DNA from: Ostreococcus mediterraneus
Taxonomy: Eukaryota; Chlorophyta; Mamiellophyceae; Mamiellales; Bathycoccaceae
Assembly: GCA_012295225.1 (NCBI GenBank)
Contig: WMKK01000006.1
Span: 186,001 to 250,000 of the forward strand
DNA length: 64,000 nucleotides
Direction of reading: 5' to 3'
A program made the position numbers and the translations under genes. This document shows positions 29,052 through 38,360 of the stretch, one piece after another; position 1 is the stretch's first letter, and each line of letters starts with the position of its first letter. The notes beneath the pieces are model-generated. The model was given only the letters and a program-made list of their open reading frames with translations, searched no databases and was not told where the DNA came from.

Positions 29052-30242
29052 ATGATGTCTTTCACCCCGCCTGTCGCGCGGTCGGCATCATCGGCGCCGA
29101 TCGCGCATCGTCCGTGCGCGGCGATGCGCGCGCGCAAGATGACGTCACGTGGCGCAGTGTCGCGCGTGCGCGCGCGGGCGAGCGCCGCGGATGCGAGCGC
29201 GAGCGCGAGCGATGACGAGGATGGCGTCGCGCCGCGCGCGGTGACGCCCGATGCGGTGTATGGGAACGCGCAGGAGGAGCGGGTGACGCCGAGCGAGGTG
29301 GAGGCGCGCGCGAGAGCGCGCGTTCGGTTTCCGCTGGCGTGTCCGGTGAGCTTTCGAGCGTTGAATGCGGATGGTGTGGACGTCACGAGTGGGTTGAAGT
29401 ACGTTGAGGATGATGGACGATGGAATTTGACCGTGGGGAGTGCGGTGAATGCGGCGTCGCGCGATGCGGCGCCGGGGAGCTTGTATGATTTGGTGCGCGG
29501 TGCGTTGCCGAGCGAGTTGAAAGGCTTGTTGCCGACGTCGAGTTATTTCGGTACGGCGACGTTTGAGACTCCGCAAGTGGCGTTTGCGTACGAACGAGGC
29601 TGGCGTGATAGCTTTAAGCGTGCAGGTTTTCCGGGTCCGGATGAAGAGGCACAACTCGCGATGGAGGCGCTCGGCGACGCCGCCAAGGATGGCATCATCG
29701 TCGACGCGTCGTGCGGGAGCGGCTTGTTTAGCCGTAGATTCTTAAAGTCTGGGTTGTACAAGGGTGTCGTAGCGCTCGATTACTCTGACGCTATGCTTCG
29801 TCAGGCCAAGACGTACATGGATGAGGAGAAGTTACTCGGTGATGCCAATGTAGTCTTTGTTCGAGCCGACATCGCGCGATTGCCGTTTCCCGAGGCGTCG
29901 TTGGATGGCGTTCACGCCGGCGCGGCGATTCACTGCTGGCCGGATAGCACGACGGCGATCGCGGAAATCACGCGTGTATTGAAGCCCGGTGCGACATTCT
30001 GCGGCACAACATTCTTGAACTTGCAATTGCCATTCTTGAACGAAGACCAACAACAGCTCTTCGATTCGGTGTCTCGCGATATTTCGCGCACGGCGAACGC
30101 CGAACGAGGCTTCCGCTGGTGGAGCAAGAGAGAGTTGCAGGACTTGTGCGCGGACTGCGGTTTGGTTGACTTCAAGTGCGATGTCAGAAACCAGTTTATC
30201 TTTTTTAGCGCGAAAAAGCCATTTACTCAGGATGGCGCTTAG
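29052..30242 (+). CDS. Plastid SAM-dependent methyltransferase (At1g78140/At2g41040-like)
   Basis: 396 residues. A Ser/Arg/Ala-rich transit-like leader (about 45 residues) is followed by a small Cys-poor N-domain and then a class I methyltransferase domain: motif I IIVDASCGSGLFSRRF, an acidic strand end VVALDYSDAML, and motif IV-like HAGAAIHCWPDS. The C-terminal WWSKRELQDLCADCGLV is typical of the plant plastoglobule methyltransferase group. The substrate is not known and could be a quinone or chlorin. Two in-frame ATGs sit next to each other at 29052 and 29055. Confidence 0.82.
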   Translation: MMSFTPPVARSASSAPIAHRPCAAMRARKMTSRGAVSRVRARASAADASASASDDEDGVAPRAVTPDAVYGNAQEERVTPSEVEARARARVRFPLACPVSFRALNADGVDVTSGLKYVEDDGRWNLTVGSAVNAASRDAAPGSLYDLVRGALPSELKGLLPTSSYFGTATFETPQVAFAYERGWRDSFKRAGFPGPDEEAQLAMEALGDAAKDGIIVDASCGSGLFSRRFLKSGLYKGVVALDYSDAMLRQAKTYMDEEKLLGDANVVFVRADIARLPFPEASLDGVHAGAAIHCWPDSTTAIAEITRVLKPGATFCGTTFLNLQLPFLNEDQQQLFDSVSRDISRTANAERGFRWWSKRELQDLCADCGLVDFKCDVRNQFIFFSAKKPFTQDGA

Positions 30243-30316
30243 ATGCCGCCACATTTAAATTAGTCCGCTCAACGCTCGCATTTGTCAAATTACAATTTTT
30301 ACGTACCAGTACAAAC

Positions 30317-31489
30317 TCAAATCAACGGAGCCGGCGCGACTTCGTTCTCTATTAACATTACGCATTCGCCCACCGTACCACCGCGTGCCATCAGGTCCGC
30401 GAGCTTTTCCGTCACCTTGATGTGTCGACGCAATAACGACGTCGTGTTCAGCACGGCCCAGCGCACTTCAGAGTCGGATTTTTTTTGCGTAAACGCCAAC
30501 GCGCGCAGCAACCCATCGAGCTGCTGCACGTCACTCAACCCACCCTCGGCAAAACCAAATAATATATATTCCATGCAAATGCCCGCCATCGCCACGCACG
30601 CGAATCGCCCCAACGATGTCGAAGTAATTTTGCCCTTGGCCACCTCTCGTTGGAATTCTCCGTCGCAAAACGCGCACCCCGCCTGAATATTCAACGCCCC
30701 ATACGTTTGAAACGCATCCTTTGAACTCAACGTGTATCCCTTGGGTAATATGCCAATCAAGTACGCCGTGAGAAAATGCGCGGCTTCGTGCCGACGCAAA
30801 CGCGTGACGTACTCTTTTGATGTCATTTGCGCCACCGTGTCCAGCACGAGCGCGGAGACGCCGCCGTTGAACGCAACTTGATCGTACGTCGCACAAAATG
30901 CCGCAAACGCCGCCACACCTGCCCCTTGCGCAAACGTCGGATGCAACGCAAATAAATACGCGACGTAACTCAAACCAAGTGCTCGCGTAAAGTTGTCGCG
31001 AATGCCGACAATCGTCGACTCTGTCGGCGCGAGCAATTTTTCCGCCTCAATGTTATTCAACTTGAGCTCCGCCAACGCGTAATCCCTCTTCGGCACATTA
31101 TGCGCCGCCCCGAAAGCCTTAATCGCCCCCGACTGCCTCAAGCATGATATTATGTCCACAGCCTCGCGTTCGGCGTCATCACCGGCGGTTTTCGTCACGC
31201 CCTCCGCATCGCCCGACGCGCCCGCCGCTTCGCCGCGCATCGCCACGCTCAGTCGCCTATCCACTTCTGCGAGCGCTTGCTGCACCCCTAACGCCGCCAC
31301 GCGCTCGACTTCCGCACTAAACTCGCGCGCATCGAACTTTTGCTGCGACATGGACTCATCATCGACCTCACCCGCGCGCACGCGCGCGCCCGAACGCGCG
31401 CGCAGTCGATGACGTCGAGACGCACCGCCCACCTTTACGCCGTGTGCGCGCGCGCGCGGAAGCACCGAAACCACCGAGAACGAGGACAT
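30317..31489 (-). CDS. Plastid M41-like metallopeptidase-domain protein without AAA ATPase
   Basis: 390 residues from ATG 31489. A transit-like leader is followed by a charged helical region, two hydrophobic stretches (SYVAYLFALHPTFAQ, VAAFAAFCATYDQVAF) and an HEAAHFLTAYLIG motif, which matches the HExxH zinc site of FtsH (M41) peptidases. No AAA+ domain is present. This layout recalls the plant FtsH-derived, ATPase-free plastid proteins such as VIR3. It may be a membrane protease or a pseudo-protease needed for plastid development. An in-frame ORF upstream of 31489 lacks good start context and is Arg-rich. Confidence 0.7.
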   Translation of the reverse strand: MSSFSVVSVLPRARAHGVKVGGASRRHRLRARSGARVRAGEVDDESMSQQKFDAREFSAEVERVAALGVQQALAEVDRRLSVAMRGEAAGASGDAEGVTKTAGDDAEREAVDIISCLRQSGAIKAFGAAHNVPKRDYALAELKLNNIEAEKLLAPTESTIVGIRDNFTRALGLSYVAYLFALHPTFAQGAGVAAFAAFCATYDQVAFNGGVSALVLDTVAQMTSKEYVTRLRRHEAAHFLTAYLIGILPKGYTLSSKDAFQTYGALNIQAGCAFCDGEFQREVAKGKITSTSLGRFACVAMAGICMEYILFGFAEGGLSDVQQLDGLLRALAFTQKKSDSEVRWAVLNTTSLLRRHIKVTEKLADLMARGGTVGECVMLIENEVAPAPLI

Positions 31490-31845
31490 GATAACAAAAG
31501 ACACGCACAGCTCCGCCCTCGCGCCGCCGTCGTCGCCGTCGCCTCGCGCGCGTCGTCGAATGGCGACGATTGGCGTTGAATGGAACGCGTGCCGTGCGTC
31601 TATACGTATATTGAGACCTCGTACGTCATTTCGAGACACAAGATCACGCCGATGGAGATAAAATTGTTTATTTCTACGCTCTTTATCTTACTGTGTTGGA
31701 TATAAGACTATATCGTATAATATTAAATATACAACGTGGCAGATACGGATAACGATAATCCGCTTCGGACGTCAATCATCGTCGCGCGCGCCTCGACCGC
31801 TCACGGTCGCGCGTTCTCACGCCCCCGAACACGCACGCCACGATC
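31490..31845. promoter_or_regulatory. Divergent promoter with AT-rich core
   Basis: 356 bases between the M41-like gene and a highly expressed-looking plastid gene. The segment at about 31660-31735 is strikingly AT-rich for this window (TATATCGTATAATATTAAATATACA). TATA-like words at 31717-31734 sit about 115-130 bases before the ATG at 31846 and could be core promoter. No ORF of note. Confidence 0.45.
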
Positions 31846-32730
31846 ATGTCCACGTCTCTGTCGATGCGCTCCGCGGTGCGCGCGCCCGAAAGCGCGTGCA
31901 TGTCGCACCGCACGCGCGTCTCGCGCCGATCGTCGAGCGCTGCGCGCCCGAACGTGGTCGTTCGCGCCGAGTTCAAGCCCGAGGACGCGATCACGAAGTA
32001 CAACGAGTTGACGTATAAGATTCCCCCTATTGTTACCGCGGCGACTGTGCCCGTGGTTGGATTGTCGTTGTTGTGCAAGGCGGTGTCGGGCCACGGGTTG
32101 CCGGGGACGTTGCTCGGGTCCATCGAAGGCGTGTCTTGGTTGGTGTTGCCGCTCGGTTTCGGCTCGCTCTTGCCGAAGATTCAAGAGATTGCCAAGTCGA
32201 ACGATTTTTCGACGGACAACGTGTTGAAGGTGTTGCAATCGCAAGGTCGCGCGTACGGAGGCTTTGGTGAAGATTCCCGCGGGAAGAACGCGACGGAGCG
32301 CTTGAACGCCATCGCGGGCCAAGTCGACCCGAACTCGCCGCTCGGTCAGCAAATGGCGGACATCGCTCGTCAACAAGCAGAACGCGAGAAGGAAACGCCG
32401 GAAGAGAAGGCTGAACGTGAGCGTAAGAAGAAGGAACTCGCCGCTATGGCGCTTGGCATGGCGAACGCCAAGTCCGCGGAGTTCCAAGCCGAAGCCGAAG
32501 TCAAGGGTAAGGATGGGTTGTTGGCCAAGCCGGTGACGGAGACGCTTAAGGACAGCATGACGGTTGAAAACTACGACGTGGATGTGACGAAGTTTGATGA
32601 CAAGGCGTTGGGTTCCAAGTTGAACTTGTCTTCCCCGGACATTGAAAAGGGCGTGCCGAAGAACAACAAGGGCGACGCGTGGAGAGAGCAGTACCGCACC
32701 GAGGAGAACGCCGAAGGCAAGATGCAATAA
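31846..32730 (+). CDS. Abundant-looking plastid membrane protein, unknown
   Basis: 294 residues. A clear transit-like leader rich in Ser/Arg ends near ARPNVVVRAEF. Two hydrophobic segments follow (IVTAATVPVVGLSLLC and VSWLVLPLGFGSLLP). The rest is hydrophilic: a charged coiled coil (QQAEREKETPEEKAERERKKKEL) and an acidic Lys-rich tail. Codon use is extreme (AAG, GAG, TTG, AAC almost only), as expected of a very highly expressed gene. I know no domain for it. A role in the thylakoid or envelope is inference. Confidence 0.7.
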   Translation: MSTSLSMRSAVRAPESACMSHRTRVSRRSSSAARPNVVVRAEFKPEDAITKYNELTYKIPPIVTAATVPVVGLSLLCKAVSGHGLPGTLLGSIEGVSWLVLPLGFGSLLPKIQEIAKSNDFSTDNVLKVLQSQGRAYGGFGEDSRGKNATERLNAIAGQVDPNSPLGQQMADIARQQAEREKETPEEKAERERKKKELAAMALGMANAKSAEFQAEAEVKGKDGLLAKPVTETLKDSMTVENYDVDVTKFDDKALGSKLNLSSPDIEKGVPKNNKGDAWREQYRTEENAEGKMQ

Positions 32731-32813
32731 TTCGATTGTTTCCTATTTCTTCAGCACACAATTCAATATTTTTATCACCTGCGTCGTTCGTCGTTTGTCA
32801 CGATTGTTTGATT

Positions 32814-33896
32814 TTAATAACATTTTCTACGCGCGATGAGGTCTATGAATAACTTGTTCAAATCCGGATGTATTCGCATAGCTCTCGTCCATTCGTTCGG
32901 TGTTGTTATATCGTACACGCGGCGTAAGAGTATTTTCACACACTGTCGCATTTCGGCATCGGCGCAGCGCATGGTTTCATCTAAGATTGCTAATGCGTGC
33001 TCGCACGCCGTTCGACCGGCGCGTCCTCTAAATACATCCTCTTCAGCGCACATCGTCACGCAAAATTCGAGCGCACTCAGCACGCGAGCGCGTAGTCTTC
33101 GATCGTTTGCAAAATGATGTAACTCGCGAATCACTACGTGTGGGTGAATGACCGATATCACGTTCTGCATGGCCAAATCCGCGTCGGCGCTCAAAAAATT
33201 TGACTCGCTCGAACGTTTGAGTAAGCACGGAAGCAAACATCCAAACTCGGCGCTCAGACGATCGCCGATATAATGCGCCATAGTCGTCACCAAATTTAAA
33301 GCGGCTTTGGAAACGGATGATCGCATACATTCTACGCAAGACGCCACGGCGATAATGAACGGACGCAGATGTAGCGCCAACGCCGTCTGATGATGCATGA
33401 CGAGCCGATTCGCCGTCGCGACGCCGGCGAGTTGTTCTTCCCACGCAACCTCGCTCGAACTTCGCGTGACGTGACTCGATGCATATATGAACCTCTCAAT
33501 TTCTTTTTCTGGAGTATCGAGTGGCGATAAATCGTCGCTTGTCTCAAACACGGCTTTTGTATTAGACTTGATTTTCTGTTTCGGCTTTTCGGCTCTTACA
33601 CGCGGCGTCGCCGTGGGCGCTTGGACCAGTTGTACGCTTCTCGTCACGCGCTCAAGACGTCTGCGCCGCTTTAGTACGCGTAACGAGTCATTTAAACTTT
33701 GACTCAACACTCGAGCCTCGACCTCGCACACCACAGCCTGCTCGCGCTCGCCCGCGCCTCGCTGTGCCTCTTCAAACGCAGCGTCGCGTTCCACATCGAG
33801 TCCGAAACCCGTAGGACTGCCCATTTCGGGCACATCTCGCGCGTCAAACATCGCCACCGTGTCGTAGCGCATCGGACAACACCCCAACGCCCCCAT
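32814..33896 (-). CDS. TOG/CLASP-type HEAT-repeat protein
   Basis: 360 residues from ATG 33896. The N-terminal 120 residues are charged and low-complexity (VLKRRRRLERV, EKPKQKIKSNT). The C-terminal 220 residues form helical repeats whose opening (SSSEVAWEEQLAGVATANRLVMHH) and KAALNLVTTMAHYIGDRL stretch match the CLASP N-terminal/TOG array fold, which binds tubulin. A single TOG in a short protein resembles small plant and ciliate proteins related to crescerin/TOGARAM. An upstream TTG-initiated extension is ignored. Confidence 0.65.
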   Translation of the reverse strand: MGALGCCPMRYDTVAMFDARDVPEMGSPTGFGLDVERDAAFEEAQRGAGEREQAVVCEVEARVLSQSLNDSLRVLKRRRRLERVTRSVQLVQAPTATPRVRAEKPKQKIKSNTKAVFETSDDLSPLDTPEKEIERFIYASSHVTRSSSEVAWEEQLAGVATANRLVMHHQTALALHLRPFIIAVASCVECMRSSVSKAALNLVTTMAHYIGDRLSAEFGCLLPCLLKRSSESNFLSADADLAMQNVISVIHPHVVIRELHHFANDRRLRARVLSALEFCVTMCAEEDVFRGRAGRTACEHALAILDETMRCADAEMRQCVKILLRRVYDITTPNEWTRAMRIHPDLNKLFIDLIARRKCY

Positions 33897-34101
33897 CGAT
33901 GCCGATGAGGTCGCTCGACGCGCAATGGTGCGCGACCAACTGTGTCCAAAAATATCTCCAAATAACAAGCGTTACTTTTGCGCCGCAACCGCTGTCGTCA
34001 CACCGGCGTGTGAACGACGCCGAGGGTGACATCTCTCTCGTTAGCGTTGCACCTCGCGCTGCATCGCGCGCGCGTACGTCACGCGTGCGCGGCGGCGCAA
34101 A

Positions 34102-37100
34102 ATGTCGCCCCGTATCGGCGTCCGACCGACCGCACGTCGCGTGATGCCGATGCAAGATGCGCCGCGGGCGTCACACGCCCGCGCGCGCACGATGCGCGTT
34201 CAGCGCGCGCACACGATCGCGATATTTAACATCGCATGCGTGTGTGTCGCGTTGTTTTGCTTCGGTGCGCGCACCGTGGAGGCGTTCTACGGGTGGACAT
34301 CGTTCGATGCTGACGCAAAGGGTGGTGGCGCGGCGCTGGGGAACAACCGCGGCGCCGCGGGGAAGATTGATGAGAGAGTGACAAAAGGGGGGATCGGGGA
34401 CATCGCACGCGATGGAACCACGATCGGCTCGCGAGGTGGAACGGAGCTCTTGAGTGAGGCGCTGAAGCAGAGACTGCCGCGCGCGCTGGCAAAGCGGTTT
34501 CACATCATCAAGTCGCGCGTGCGACACGTGAGTAAAGATCCGAACGTACTCAATATTCTTTGGTTGAATGATCTACCCATGGATCCTGAAAGCGCGCACT
34601 TATCCGAAGCGAGTAGTCGAGACCGATTCGCCGCGTTCGTTTTCGTGTCTGAGTGGCAAAAGCTGGCGTATAAGCAACGTTTCGGCGACGTGTTTCAGCG
34701 AAGCGTGATTTTGCGGAACGCGATTGAACCGTTTCCGCGACAGACAAAAGTCAAAAGTGAAGATGGGATCATTCGGTTGATTTATCACACCACTCCGCAC
34801 CGTGGTTTGGAGATTTTGCTTCCGGTGTTTGAAGAGTTGTACAAGCGCCACAAGAAAAAGATTACGTTGGACGTGTACTCAAGCTTCAGTATTTATGGTT
34901 GGAATGCACGCGATGAGCAATACAGACATTTGTTTGATTCGTGCCGGGAACATCCAGGGTGTAACTATCACGGTGCGGTGCCGAACGAAGAGATTCGCGA
35001 GGCACTGGTAAAGTCTCACATTTTTGCGTACCCATCCATTTTCCCTGAGACGTCGTGTATATCCGCCATCGAAGCGTTGAGCGCAGGAGTGGAAGTCGTG
35101 ACTTCCAGCTTAGGCGCGCTCCCAGAGACGCTTTCGACCTTTGGACACCTGTACGAGTTCAATGAGGATAAGGAGGCACATGCTGATCTGTTTAAAGACG
35201 CGCTGGATCGCGCTATCAAGGAATATTGGACGCCCTTTTCTGAAAAGCGACGTAGAACGCAACAAGTGTTCGCGTCGCAAGTGTACGACTGGGGCACTGC
35301 TGGATTCCAAGGTCGCATCGACGAGTGGATTCGTTTCCTTGGCTCTATACACAAGGCGTTTTCTGGTGAAAATCCGATCGTGAAGAGAACCTTCAAAAAG
35401 CAGTCTGATTACATCGACGCGTTGAATGTCGCTGGTCGAATCATGGAGGTGAAGCAAGATATCACGAGTGCTATGAAACTTTACGAAAAAGTTCTCGAAA
35501 TTGATCCCATGAATCAGTTTGCCCTTCTTGCCACGGGAAATTCAAAGATGATGAATGGTGATGCACTCAAGGATACGAGCATGATGCTCGACGGTGTCGA
35601 ACGTTTGGAATACGTCCTGGAGCATGCTGATGAGTTGAATCCACCATTGCCGCGCAACTCGAATGCATACTATGGCGTCGCAGTTCGAAGCGGGTTTTAC
35701 AGAATTGAGCGCCAGCAAGGCGAAATCGGTTACGCAAGTTTTGACCGCGCTGAACAATCGGGATTTTCAACCGATGACTGTTGGTTGATCTATCGTGCAA
35801 CGAGCGTTGTGCACGTGCCAAATTCAGAAGCACTGGAGCGTGAAACTGTGAAACGTTTTAGCACCAAAATCGACAGTCTCCTGCAGAAGAACGACATGTA
35901 TTGCGCGAATGGCGGTGCTATTGCGAATGCATTCGGTATGGCGTACTACGATGCGGACTACAAGGAGCAATACGAGAGATGGGTTAATCTGCGGCTGAAA
36001 GTAACTCCGACACTGAAGTATCAAGCGAAGCAGCTCATGCCTGTGGAAGACAACGCTCAATCACGCAAGAAGTACTCCAAGCAACTCAAAAGTAGGAAAA
36101 TAAGAGTCGGCTTTGTGTCGTCCTTCTTTTCGACGCAGTCGAGCATATGGGGTAATTTTGGATGGACTCTGCAAGAGCTTCAAAAGGATAAGCGATTGGA
36201 AGTTGATTTCATTTATTATCCGCGTACTGATATTTCTGTTGGTGACAAAAAGTTGTCGATGAATCCCGATACAAATGTCTATCTTGAACCTTTGAGCGTG
36301 GCGAATGAGAATCTCGCGACGAATCGCGAGATCATCGAGAAGAAAAAGTACGACGTATTAATCTACCTGGACTTGTATATGACGGGAGAAATGCATAAAC
36401 TGGCTCTATCAAAGCTCGCTCCAGTGCAAATCACGACGCACGGCCACCCGGTGACATCGGGCATCGCAAGAGACATCATGGATTACTATCTGTCGTGGGA
36501 CATGGCAGAACTCCCTGACGCGCAAAAGTGGTACACTGAAGAACTGTTGTTCATCAACAGTAAGAAAAGCGCATGGGAATTGTACATGCCACGTACGGAT
36601 GAGAATGAACGCTCACTCGTTGGCGGGGGGTATTCGTTTGCGGATTTTACGCGAGAAAATCTTGATTTCATTCCCGAAGGCGCTACCCAAAAGCTGAGCA
36701 ACCCAAAAGCTACGTGGTACTTTTGCGCGCAAGCGTCTTTCAAGTATCACGTCACGTTCGATAGAATTCTCGGCGACATACAAAAGCAGGATCCGAATGC
36801 AGTGCTGATTCTTATTGAATTGACCGACCCGGAACTCAAGCACATGCATCCCAGAATTTCAGCACGCTTGGAAAAGGAGGGTGGCGTAGATTTGAGTCGA
36901 GTCGCATTCATACCTCGTATGGCGCACTATCGACTCATGGCGATGTACAAGCTTGCCGATGTTGTTTTAGACAGTGTTTACTTCGGCGGAGACACGACGA
37001 CGAGAGAAGCATTCGAAGTGGGGGCACCGATTGTGACTTTACCAGGCAAAGCTCTTGGCCAACGCTGGACGCAGGCGTATTACAAAGTCATGGGTATTAC

Positions 37101-37350
37101 CAAACTCATTGCGAAAGATACGAACGACTACATTCGTATTGCCATTGCCACGGCCAATGCCAGTGACGCCGAGAAACAAGCGCTACGCGCATCAATCAAG
37201 AACGCTGTGTTTAAAAAGTTGTACAGAAATACCAAGGCGGCCAAGTTGTGGGCGGATGCGATTTTGAGTGTTGCTTACACGCCCAAGCGCGTTCAATGGC
37301 GCAGCCCTGGAGACGAGAAATACGAGGCGACGCGCCACGACGAGTTGTAA
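34102..37350 (+). CDS. Two-domain glycosyltransferase: GT4-like fused to GT41 (O-GlcNAc transferase)-like
   Basis: 1082 residues, intronless. An N-terminal hydrophobic stretch (IAIFNIACVCVALFCFG) after a basic leader looks like a signal anchor, so the ATGs at 34144 or 34192 are alternatives. Residues about 140-420 match GT4 enzymes, with IIRLIYHTTPHRGLEILLPVFEEL cut by the usual FPETSCISAIEALSAGVEVV nucleotide-sugar site. One TPR-like repeat (ITSAMKLYEKVLEIDPMN) follows. Residues from about 665 match GT41: RVGFVSSFF, PVQITTHGHPVTSG, and DSVYFGGDTTTREAF with GAPIVTLPG. GC is low (25 of 60 in the line at 36241). It likely acts in the secretory pathway; acceptor unknown. Confidence 0.8.
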   Translation: MSPRIGVRPTARRVMPMQDAPRASHARARTMRVQRAHTIAIFNIACVCVALFCFGARTVEAFYGWTSFDADAKGGGAALGNNRGAAGKIDERVTKGGIGDIARDGTTIGSRGGTELLSEALKQRLPRALAKRFHIIKSRVRHVSKDPNVLNILWLNDLPMDPESAHLSEASSRDRFAAFVFVSEWQKLAYKQRFGDVFQRSVILRNAIEPFPRQTKVKSEDGIIRLIYHTTPHRGLEILLPVFEELYKRHKKKITLDVYSSFSIYGWNARDEQYRHLFDSCREHPGCNYHGAVPNEEIREALVKSHIFAYPSIFPETSCISAIEALSAGVEVVTSSLGALPETLSTFGHLYEFNEDKEAHADLFKDALDRAIKEYWTPFSEKRRRTQQVFASQVYDWGTAGFQGRIDEWIRFLGSIHKAFSGENPIVKRTFKKQSDYIDALNVAGRIMEVKQDITSAMKLYEKVLEIDPMNQFALLATGNSKMMNGDALKDTSMMLDGVERLEYVLEHADELNPPLPRNSNAYYGVAVRSGFYRIERQQGEIGYASFDRAEQSGFSTDDCWLIYRATSVVHVPNSEALERETVKRFSTKIDSLLQKNDMYCANGGAIANAFGMAYYDADYKEQYERWVNLRLKVTPTLKYQAKQLMPVEDNAQSRKKYSKQLKSRKIRVGFVSSFFSTQSSIWGNFGWTLQELQKDKRLEVDFIYYPRTDISVGDKKLSMNPDTNVYLEPLSVANENLATNREIIEKKKYDVLIYLDLYMTGEMHKLALSKLAPVQITTHGHPVTSGIARDIMDYYLSWDMAELPDAQKWYTEELLFINSKKSAWELYMPRTDENERSLVGGGYSFADFTRENLDFIPEGATQKLSNPKATWYFCAQASFKYHVTFDRILGDIQKQDPNAVLILIELTDPELKHMHPRISARLEKEGGVDLSRVAFIPRMAHYRLMAMYKLADVVLDSVYFGGDTTTREAFEVGAPIVTLPGKALGQRWTQAYYKVMGITKLIAKDTNDYIRIAIATANASDAEKQALRASIKNAVFKKLYRNTKAAKLWADAILSVAYTPKRVQWRSPGDEKYEATRHDEL

Positions 37351-37465
37351 TGATGGTGTTTGAAAAAGAAAACGTACGCCGCAAGTTGCTTTAGGCTTTA
37401 GAAGAATTGATAAAATAAAATACCAACACGCGCTCGTGGCTTCAATAACAACAACAAACGTACGC

Positions 37466-38200
37466 CTAGGCCTTCTTCGTCTTCTTACCGAATAGCAACG
37501 CCCTGCTAGTACGAACCATCATCATGACGATTCTCCAGCCCCACATTAAGGAGACGATTAAAATACCAAGTCCTCCCGCCTTGACAATGTACGCGTTCGT
37601 CTCGCACGTAACCGTCCTCCACACCAAAGGCGGTCCAATCACAAGGCGGCACACCAAGAATAAAATCGCAAACACCAAGTCATTTACAGTCGCCAGTACA
37701 CTTTCCTTCATGCCAAGCTCGCGTAATAAGAATCGAGCATGCAAACTCGGGTTACTCACCTCCATGAGAAACAGACAACCGACTAGTTCTGGGCCGCTCG
37801 TGCCCGTCATCACGCCGCTCGTGAGTCCACCGACGGTGAAAACGTGGTGAACGACGTTTTCAACTTCATTGTTCAACACGCAGTAGATGAAATCGTACAT
37901 GAAGTAGCTGAGTGACAATGTCATGCATTCCAAGTGCTCGCGAGTGTTGACGCCGCCCACGTTCTCAAGCAACGCACCCCAGTGCGGGAGACACCGCACG
38001 CACATATAAATAGCGACGAATGCGTGAATGAGACTCACGATCCGGTTGGAGAAATCTGCCGTGCGCTTACGGAAGACGCCAAAGCGCAAGAGCACGTAAA
38101 GCAAGGTCCAGGCCAGAGTTTGCGGGAGCATGTTTTGCATGGCCCCAGCGGCGGCAACGAGGGTCTCGTAGTCGAATTGCGTGAGCGTTTTCTTTGCCAT
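37466..38200 (-). CDS. TLC-domain multi-pass membrane protein
   Basis: 244 residues with about six hydrophobic segments. The pattern fits the TRAM/LAG1/CLN8 (TLC) fold: LSYFMYDFIYCVLNNEVENVVHHVF carries the His pair typical of the family, and FLMEVSNPSLHARFLL the downstream conserved helix. It resembles the TMEM136/TLCD group rather than ceramide synthase, because the long Lag motif and homeobox-like loop are absent. The basic C-terminus (FGKKTKKA) fits a di-lysine-like ER retention end. A role in lipid metabolism is inference. Confidence 0.75.
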   Translation of the reverse strand: MAKKTLTQFDYETLVAAAGAMQNMLPQTLAWTLLYVLLRFGVFRKRTADFSNRIVSLIHAFVAIYMCVRCLPHWGALLENVGGVNTREHLECMTLSLSYFMYDFIYCVLNNEVENVVHHVFTVGGLTSGVMTGTSGPELVGCLFLMEVSNPSLHARFLLRELGMKESVLATVNDLVFAILFLVCRLVIGPPLVWRTVTCETNAYIVKAGGLGILIVSLMWGWRIVMMMVRTSRALLFGKKTKKA

Positions 38201-38360
38201 GACTGTCGTTTTACGCGCGTCGTGAGCGAGTCCCGAGTCACCGGTGTAAATGTACGTCCGTAAGGGTCGCCAAGTGAGGTCGTTGAGGGTAACTGTTTCA
38301 GGTTTTGTCTTTACACCGAGCGAATTTTAATCTACTTCTATTACTTGGTACCGGTACAAA

